Source: an uncultured beta proteobacterium
Lineage (GTDB): Bacteria > Pseudomonadota > Gammaproteobacteria > Burkholderiales > Rhodocyclaceae
Length of the DNA stretch: 9,127 nt
Direction of reading: 5' to 3'
Assembly: GCA_903932755.1 (NCBI GenBank)
Contig: CAIZHL010000109.1
Coordinates: 1 to 9,127, forward strand
The position numbers were made by a program, and so were the translations under genes. Below are positions 6,140-9,127 of the stretch, in pieces. The notes below the pieces were generated by a model, which was not told the DNA's origin, did not search any database, and saw only the letters and a program-made list of their open reading frames with translations. Positions within the stretch are counted from its first letter, which is position 1. The number at the start of each line of letters is the position of its first letter.

Positions 6140-6286
6140 CTATTTGTTCGCGAGTGGCGCAAGTTGCTGTAGGCAGGTGTTTTGTTCAAACAGCCGCTTC
6201 TCTGAAGGAATGTTCTGGACGCAACGAATGGCAGAACGGACTCGGCGCAGGCGCTTCTCCGTATGATTGACCTCGCACTTATACAT
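6140..6286 (-). CDS. Small 48-residue ORF overlapping the membrane-protein stop
   Basis: The frame runs from an ATG at 6286 to a TAG at 6140-6142. Its first eight bases overlap the end of the membrane-protein gene (ATGTATAA contains that gene's TAA), a layout suited to translational coupling. The product (MYKCEVNHTEKRLRRVRSAI at the start, ending LAPLANK) is basic with three Cys and no membrane segment. It fills the space before attC site D and stops next to its R'' box. Without homologs it remains a candidate. Confidence 0.45.
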   Translation of the reverse strand: MYKCEVNHTEKRLRRVRSAIRCVQNIPSEKRLFEQNTCLQQLAPLANK

Positions 6287-6800
6287 CTGCGAATAGAGTG
6301 ACCACAAGCATCACTGCGAACGCGAAACCAACAGAAACGAGAAAGAAGGAAACGTCCAAAAGCGCGTTGAATGCGGCGGGAACTGCGATCAGCGGAATGA
6401 GGGGAAGCCACGTGGCGCGGCGATAGAAGCGGAGGCGGCTCGACTTGGCGGAGGCAAGCGGATTGTTGCGGCGAAAAGCCAATAGTTCCAGCCAAGTGAT
6501 AAATGCGTTGAAACTGAATGCCATCCCACCCAAGACGACAAAGACAGCGTAGGTCCAGGTGTAAGGAACAACTGACGGAGCTGTACTTTTGAGCATTGCT
6601 CCGGCGGTGGAGCCAAAGACAAAGCCGTTCGCACCATTTGCGAACAACAACAGAATGATAACGGCGGTGACGCCAACGACGTTGCGCCAGACCAGTTCTT
6701 TCAATTGAGCCTCAGCGCGAAACTCGTCCACGAGTGCTTTGGCCTTGGCCAGAACACCGGCGGGCAGCATAGCGAAGATCGGGCTATCGTTCTTCTTCAT
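6279..6800 (-). CDS. Four-helix membrane protein of unknown function
   Basis: 173 residues from the ATG at 6800. A cytoplasmic-looking helix (LAKAKALVDEFRAEAQLKEL, about 17-36) is followed by four hydrophobic segments near 41-62, 80-103, 131-148 and 150-170. A basic loop (FRRNNPLASAKSSRLRFYRR, 109-128) separates the two helix pairs. No enzyme or transporter motif is recognised. The frame also opens upstream at a TTG (6833) lying in the R' box of site E, adding 11 residues. Neither start has a strong ribosome-binding site, and I prefer ATG. It is the first gene of a two-ORF cassette with the 48-residue ORF. Confidence 0.7.
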   Translation of the reverse strand: MKKNDSPIFAMLPAGVLAKAKALVDEFRAEAQLKELVWRNVVGVTAVIILLLFANGANGFVFGSTAGAMLKSTAPSVVPYTWTYAVFVVLGGMAFSFNAFITWLELLAFRRNNPLASAKSSRLRFYRRATWLPLIPLIAVPAAFNALLDVSFFLVSVGFAFAVMLVVTLFADV

Positions 6801-6827
6801 TCGTGCGAGCGACAATGCCAAGCAGAT

Positions 6828-6897
6828 GTACAACGTCCTAGCTCAGGGGCGCTGCGCGGCTTTATCGCGCAGCGTCCTCTGGAAAGACGGGTTCGGC
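6828..6897 (-). other. attC site E
   Basis: Central stem CGCTGCGCG/CGCGCAGCG (6850-6858 with 6866-6874), loop GCTTTAT. R'' on the - strand is GCCGAAC (6891-6897) and R' is GTTGTAC (6828-6834). L' AGCTCAG (6840-6846) can pair in part with CTGGA (6879-6883), leaving one base extrahelical. It belongs to the brnTA cassette on its right. Confidence 0.7.
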
Positions 6898-6917
6898 CAC
6901 GCGAATAACAAGCGCGC

Positions 6918-7127
6918 CTATTTCCAATTGAGATCGAGTTTGCGATGAGAAGCAGCGCAGTCCCTCAAGTACAGGTTGATGAGGCTCTGGTACGGAATGC
7001 CTACGTCTTCAGAGATTGTCTTGAAGTACGTGATGGACTCCTCGTCGAGTCGAATGGTAATTTGCTTCTTGAGTTGTGCTGCGTATGGATTCTTCCTCGC
7101 AGTGGAGAAGTCGTATTCTTTTCGCAT
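6918..7127 (-). CDS. brnA: BrnA-type antitoxin (ribbon-helix-helix), copy 2
   Basis: 69 residues. The segment LKKQITIRLDEESITYFKTI (19-38) is the beta-strand and first helix of a ribbon-helix-helix fold, and GIPYQSLINLYLRDCA (44-59) is the second helix. In BrnA proteins this domain neutralises BrnT and represses the operon. Here it is at the C-terminal end with a short basic tail (HRKLDLNWK). The ATG is nine bases after the brnT stop; AGAGGTG lies four bases upstream. Toxin-first order matches the brnTA layout. The stop is TAG, followed about 20 bases later by attC site E. Sequence is only loosely similar to the other brnA in the window, so the two cassettes look independently acquired. Confidence 0.8.
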   Translation of the reverse strand: MRKEYDFSTARKNPYAAQLKKQITIRLDEESITYFKTISEDVGIPYQSLINLYLRDCAASHRKLDLNWK

Positions 7128-7136
7128 GTGGCACCT

Positions 7137-7418
7137 CTATGGATAAGATTTGGATTCCTTGGCAGTCGCCTTGCGTGCGGAAATGATGCGAATGACGTTA
7201 CTTTCGCTCCGATAGCAGTGACAGACAAGCAGCAGGCGAAGCGCACTGCTTAGGCCAAGAAGAACAAAGCGGTCTTCGTCTTCTGAATGATCGGGATCGT
7301 CGATCAGCTTGGCGCGCTCATCGACGAAGACGGACTTGGCCTCATCGAAGCTCACGCCGTGTTTCTTGGCGTTCGCAGTAGCCTTCCGATCATCCCACTC
7401 GAAGTGAGGTGTGCCCAT
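7137..7418 (-). CDS. brnT: BrnT-type toxin (DUF497), copy 2
   Basis: 93 residues. It has the BrnT signature: HFEWDDRKATANAKKHGVSF (5-24), DEAKSVFVDE, then DDPDHSEDEDRFVLLGL around 40-56 and SNVIRIISARKATAKE near the C terminus. BrnT has a RelE-like ribonuclease fold and inhibits translation; the Arg and Lys in the IRIISARKA segment correspond to the conserved basic site. The full expected length is present, so it is probably intact. It is the first gene of a pair with brnA and has its own promoter just upstream. The ATG lies almost at the predicted transcription start, so the message may be leaderless. A Ser/Ala/Leu-rich stretch (LSSALRLLLVCHCYRSE) replaces the usual strand and is slightly unusual. 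Confidence 0.85.
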   Translation of the reverse strand: MGTPHFEWDDRKATANAKKHGVSFDEAKSVFVDERAKLIDDPDHSEDEDRFVLLGLSSALRLLLVCHCYRSESNVIRIISARKATAKESKSYP

Positions 7419-7424
7419 GTGTGC

Positions 7425-7453
7425 AGTGTAACTACAATGTAGTGCTTAGACAA
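7425..7453 (-). promoter_or_regulatory. brnTA promoter with operator-like palindrome in the spacer
   Basis: On the - strand, TTGTCT (-35, 7448-7453) and TACACT (-10, 7425-7430) are separated by exactly 17 bases. The spacer contains ACTACA-T-TGTAGT (7431-7443), a perfect palindrome, placed where a ribbon-helix-helix antitoxin would block RNA polymerase. The predicted transcription start falls at about the brnT ATG (7418). Confidence 0.6.
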
Positions 7454-7481
7454 GAGCAACTCGCGAATGCGAACTGGAGGG

Positions 7482-7568
7482 GCCGAACGTAGAAGTCACC
7501 GGCGCTGCGCGGCTTTATCGCGCAGCGTCCAGCGACCGAAGGGAGCGAGGTTGAGCGCCATGTTAGGC
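7482..7568 (-). other. attC site F (well preserved)
   Basis: R'' on the - strand is GCCTAAC (7562-7568) and R' is GTTCGGC (7482-7488). Central stem CGCTGCGCG/CGCGCAGCG (7503-7511 with 7519-7527), loop GCTTTAT. L' TCACC (7496-7500) pairs with L'' GGTTGA (7549-7554), leaving one T unpaired, the extrahelical base used by integron integrases. The stop codon of the flavoprotein gene (TAA, 7563-7565) lies inside R''. Confidence 0.8.
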
Positions 7569-8036
7569 ATCGCCTCGCGCGGACTGGACACCATAAGCTT
7601 GCATGGCTGAGGCGATCTGGGACTCTTCGCTGGTTTCGTTGGGGTGTAGGCGATAGCTTGGTGCCAGGATCGGCTCAACGGCTTTGACCTGTACGACGAA
7701 CACGCTGTGAATCGGGAATCTTGGTCCTGCCATTTTCGCCAGCGGCGGGGACCAGACGGAGAAGTCGGGGTCATACTTCTTCACGTTCCGGGCCAGACCG
7801 GTGACCTTGAAGCCCTTCTGAACGAAAACGTCAACGAAGCTGACGCACACGCGAGAGTCGGTTTCTATGTTGCGGGCGCTTGCTGGAGACGCAATGTTCG
7901 CGATGACAAGGTGCTCACTGTCGAACACAGCGAAGATCTCCTTCGGTGACACGTTTGGCTGACCGGACTCATCGACCGTCGCCAGCCAGCAGAGCACGCT
8001 GCTAGCGGCGGATTCTTTGACTTGTGGTGAGAGCAT
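7563..8036 (-). CDS. Pyridoxamine 5'-phosphate oxidase (PNPOx)-family flavoprotein
   Basis: 157 residues, cytoplasmic. The start LSPQVKESAASSVLCWLATV (2-21) with DESGQPNVSPKE (22-33) is the opening of the PNPOx-like FMN-binding split barrel. FDSEHLVIANIASPASARNI (38-57) and ETDSRVCVSFVDVFVQKGFK (58-77) follow, with VTGLARNV next. These proteins bind FMN or a related cofactor; the substrate cannot be read from sequence and many members are not true PdxH. The gene has no clear ribosome-binding site. Its TAA stop is inside the R'' box of attC site F, and its ATG is about 30 bases from the R' of site G. It is a standard single-gene cassette. Confidence 0.8.
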   Translation of the reverse strand: MLSPQVKESAASSVLCWLATVDESGQPNVSPKEIFAVFDSEHLVIANIASPASARNIETDSRVCVSFVDVFVQKGFKVTGLARNVKKYDPDFSVWSPPLAKMAGPRFPIHSVFVVQVKAVEPILAPSYRLHPNETSEESQIASAMQAYGVQSARGDA

Positions 8037-8063
8037 GAGGAGAGCGACCGTTCGTTTTGCGAT

Positions 8064-8133
8064 GCCGAACGTAGAAGTTACCGGCGCTGCGCGGCTTTGT
8101 CGCGCAGCGTCCGTGTGGACTGCCGGGTTGGGG
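8064..8133 (-). other. attC site G
   Basis: Central stem CGCTGCGCG/CGCGCAGCG (8085-8093 with 8101-8109), loop GCTTTGT. R' on the - strand is GTTCGGC (8064-8070). For R'', CCCCAAC (8127-8133) or GCCAAAC (8133-8139) is possible; spacing favours the first. The brnA frame runs through the hairpin and stops at a TAA (8078-8080) in L'. Confidence 0.65.
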
Positions 8134-8359
8134 TTTGGCCGTCAACATAGGCGTCGAGAAGCCGCCGAATCATGCGCTGGTACTGCGTGTGGTGTTTCGT
8201 GGCCTCTGACTTGAAGAACTCGATGCTCTTCTTGCTCAGAGCCAGAGTTACTTTCACGCCTTCTTCACGAAATGCCAGTTCGGCGGGAGAAGGGAGGAAG
8301 TCAGGAACCACCTGAACCTTACCAAGGGGTTCATCGGTGTATTTGATTTTCGCGCTCAT
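8078..8359 (-). CDS. brnA: BrnA-type antitoxin, copy 1, reading through attC
   Basis: 93 residues. After an N-terminal region (MSAKIKYTDEPLGKVQVVPD) there is GVKVTLALSKKSIEFFKSEA (34-53), the strand and first helix of a ribbon-helix-helix domain. KHHTQYQRMIRRLLDAYV (55-72) is the second helix. BrnA proteins bind the BrnT toxin and the operon operator. There is no stop before the attC: the last residues (TRTLRDKAAQRR) are encoded by the hairpin of site G, and the TAA is in its L' box. The start overlaps the brnT 3' end by 29 bases and has AAGGA six bases upstream. Antitoxin function of the extended tail is unknown. Confidence 0.8.
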   Translation of the reverse strand: MSAKIKYTDEPLGKVQVVPDFLPSPAELAFREEGVKVTLALSKKSIEFFKSEATKHHTQYQRMIRRLLDAYVDGQTPTRQSTRTLRDKAAQRR

Positions 8360-8621
8360 AGATCGTCCTTCCTTTGCGCCAATAGCCGGCGCCGATGATT
8401 CGAATTACCGAAGCGCGGTAAGTAAACCGCACTGTGAGCACACCGCCATCAACTTCGCCGAAGCAATAGAAGCGCTCTTCGGCCTGGCTGTGCGTCTCGT
8501 CCTTGGCAATTACGCGCTGCGGGTCGGCAAAGGCGTGCTGGGCGCGGGAGAAAGCGACTCCGTGCTTTCCCTGATTCTCGGCGTCCTTTTCGGGGTCCCA
8601 ATCAAAGCGAGTTTTTGCCAT
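8331..8621 (-). CDS. brnT: BrnT-type toxin (DUF497), copy 1
   Basis: 96 residues from the ATG at 8621; a GTG two codons upstream (8627) is an alternative. It shows the BrnT core: RFDWDPEKDAENQGKHGVAF (5-24), SRAQHAFADPQ, then DETHSQAEERFYCFGEVDGG (about 41-60) and SVIRIIGAGYWRKGRTIYE near the end. The fold is a RelE-like ribonuclease by family knowledge. It is followed by brnA with a 29-base overlap, so translation is coupled. The usual RIISAR at the active end reads RIIGAG here, and the basic residues that follow (WRKGR) may supply the charge; activity is therefore a little less sure than for copy 2. No good ribosome-binding site is visible for either start. Confidence 0.82.
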   Translation of the reverse strand: MAKTRFDWDPEKDAENQGKHGVAFSRAQHAFADPQRVIAKDETHSQAEERFYCFGEVDGGVLTVRFTYRASVIRIIGAGYWRKGRTIYERENQIHR

Positions 8622-8653
8622 GGACACAGAGTAGCATTAGCCCATACAAAAAG

Positions 8654-8669
8654 CCATACGGATATATGG
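8654..8669. promoter_or_regulatory. Candidate operator near brnTA copy 1
   Basis: CCATA-CGGATA-TATGG is an inverted repeat with 5-bp arms, about 35 bases upstream of brnT and close to a further CCCATAC at 8641. No convincing -35/-10 pair was found around it, so a regulatory role is only suggested. Confidence 0.25.
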
Positions 8670-8673
8670 TAAG

Positions 8674-8760
8674 CCCCAACGTGCAGGTGACCGGCGCTGC
8701 GTGGCTTTATCGCGCAGCGTCCAGTGACCGAAGGGAACAAGGTCGACCGGCGGGTTATGC
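8674..8760 (-). other. attC site H (best preserved)
   Basis: R'' on the - strand is GCATAAC (8754-8760) and R' is GTTGGGG (8674-8680). L' GGTGACC (8686-8692) pairs with L'' GGTCGACC (8741-8748) with one C left extrahelical. Both R-L gaps are exactly five bases. Central stem CGCTGCGTG/CGCGCAGCG (8695-8703 with 8711-8719), loop GCTTTAT. The antitoxin stop (TAA, 8755-8757) lies inside R''. Confidence 0.82.
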
Positions 8761-9015
8761 GGCGCGTCCAAGCGGAACCTCCCAGCCGGGAAACACAAGC
8801 ACGGCTGGATGGCACTGGAGGGCACGGGCAAATACCTTTGCACGCTCAACACCCAAATTGACTCGCCCGTTCTCGATGGCCGAAATGGTGGCTTGCGGAA
8901 TGCCCGTGAGTTCGGATAGCTGACTTTGGCTCAACTCTTGGAGTTCTCGCAGGATGCGGACGGACTCTCCCACCGAGACCTCAACTCGCTTTTTTGCAGG
9001 ACGAAACTCTTTCAT
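8755..9015 (-). CDS. XRE-family HTH antitoxin (HigA-like)
   Basis: 86 residues. After a basic start (MKEFRPAKKRVEVSVG) comes an XRE helix-turn-helix: SVRILRELQELSQSQLSELT (18-37), the turn GIPQ, then ATISAIENGRVNLGVERAKV (42-61). LVFPGWE (73-79) marks the conserved end of this antitoxin family. It would bind the RelE/HigB-like toxin encoded just upstream and repress the operon. The ATG at 9015 is seven bases from AGGAGG (9023-9028); an ATG at 9020 is followed at once by a stop in its frame. The toxin stop is one base upstream of this start. The TAA stop lies within attC site H, marking the cassette end. Confidence 0.85.
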   Translation of the reverse strand: MKEFRPAKKRVEVSVGESVRILRELQELSQSQLSELTGIPQATISAIENGRVNLGVERAKVFARALQCHPAVLVFPGWEVPLGRAA

Positions 9016-9016
9016 T

Positions 9017-9127
9017 TCATGGCCTCCTGTAATCGTGGGCGGTGACATGTACAACCTGAATCTGCAACACGTTTGCGACAACTCGGTAAATCACCCGCCA
9101 CTGAAGCCCGAGCCGCGACGAACGATG
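9017..9127 (-). CDS. RelE/HigB-like toxin (5' partial, C-terminal 36 residues)
   Basis: A - strand frame, open at the window end, reads HRSSRLGLQWRVIYRVVANV and then LQIQVVHVTAHDYRRP before a TGA (9017-9019). The Arg-Val-Ile-Tyr strand, the hydrophobic VVHVTAH strand and the final His-Asp-Tyr-Arg-Arg are typical of RelE/HigB-family ribosome-dependent mRNA endonucleases. The toxin-first order followed by an XRE antitoxin is HigBA-like. The stop and antitoxin start are one base apart, so the two are coupled. The N-terminal part, start codon and any promoter lie beyond the window. Confidence 0.75.
   Translation of the reverse strand, partial: HRSSRLGLQWRVIYRVVANVLQIQVVHVTAHDYRRP

Larger units (their letters stand above)
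4739..9127 (-). mobile_element. Integron gene-cassette array (one end visible)
   Basis: Eight copies of an attC-type element separate unrelated genes that all read on the - strand. Spacing is roughly one gene or one gene pair per element. In several cassettes the gene starts within a few bases of the R' box, or its stop codon lies inside the R'' box; both are hallmarks of gene cassettes. The integrase gene, attI and Pc promoter are not in the window and would be expected beyond base 9127, upstream in - strand terms. The left limit is uncertain: the leucine-rich-repeat pair could also belong to the array. Confidence 0.8.

Noticed and set aside
6279..6833. TTG at 6833 as the start of the four-helix protein
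   Set aside because: It falls in the R' box of site E and has no ribosome-binding site; the ATG at 6800 keeps all membrane helices. It cannot be fully excluded.
6850..6874. Central hairpins of the attC sites as intrinsic terminators
   Set aside because: The same hairpin with a conserved loop recurs between unrelated genes with R and L boxes around it and has no T-run, so attC is the better explanation.
7496..7774. 92-codon - strand frame ending LRDKAAQRR
   Set aside because: Out of frame with the PNPOx-like gene it overlaps. Its C-terminal end is simply the attC site F sequence translated.

Overview
The window looks like a GC-rich betaproteobacterial chromosome. A Rhodocyclaceae-type organism (Dechloromonas, Azonexus or Accumulibacter-like) is my best guess, from codon use, the AsmA-like protein, the DUF1499 and cupin genes, and the style of the integron attC sites. 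The genus is inference.

Region 1 (1-1660, + strand) is the 3' part of a large envelope protein gene. It encodes 18 tandem eight-residue units (ARREAEEK type), one transmembrane helix and an AsmA-like periplasmic domain. Its 5' end lies outside the window. A GC-rich hairpin (1668-1691) separates it from the convergent genes that follow.

Region 2 (1696-4729, all - strand) holds five ordinary-looking genes in three transcriptional groups. They are a signal-anchored DUF1499 protein, a coupled pair (cupin, then a DUF3806-type protein), and a second pair (a leucine-rich-repeat-like protein, then a membrane-anchored protein with a C-terminal Cys cluster). The leucine-rich-repeat gene starts nine bases past an attC-like R' box, so this pair may be the oldest end of the array described next.

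Region 3 (about 4739-9127, all genes on the - strand) is the main feature: a gene-cassette array of a chromosomal integron. Eight copies of a related 65-90 base element sit between genes that share no function. The element has a hairpin with arms CGCTGCGCG / CGCGCAGCG and loop GCTTTAT, flanked by paired L boxes with an extrahelical base, 5-base gaps, and R boxes of the RYYYAAC / GTTRRRY type. Read 5' to 3' on the - strand the cassettes are: (1) a RelE/HigB-like toxin (cut by the window end) plus XRE antitoxin; (2) brnT-brnA; (3) a PNPOx-like flavoprotein; (4) a second, divergent brnT-brnA with its own promoter and operator; (5) a four-helix membrane protein plus a 48-residue small ORF; (6) a DUF4304-like protein; (7) an unrecognised 142-residue protein; (8) a short geneless segment.

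The attC copies are cleanest at the right and progressively degenerate toward the left. This fits an integrase and attI lying to the right of the window, with the oldest cassettes on the left. Three of the four rightmost cassettes are toxin-antitoxin modules, in keeping with the known role of such cassettes in stabilising sedentary arrays. No integrase, tRNA, rRNA or CRISPR was seen.
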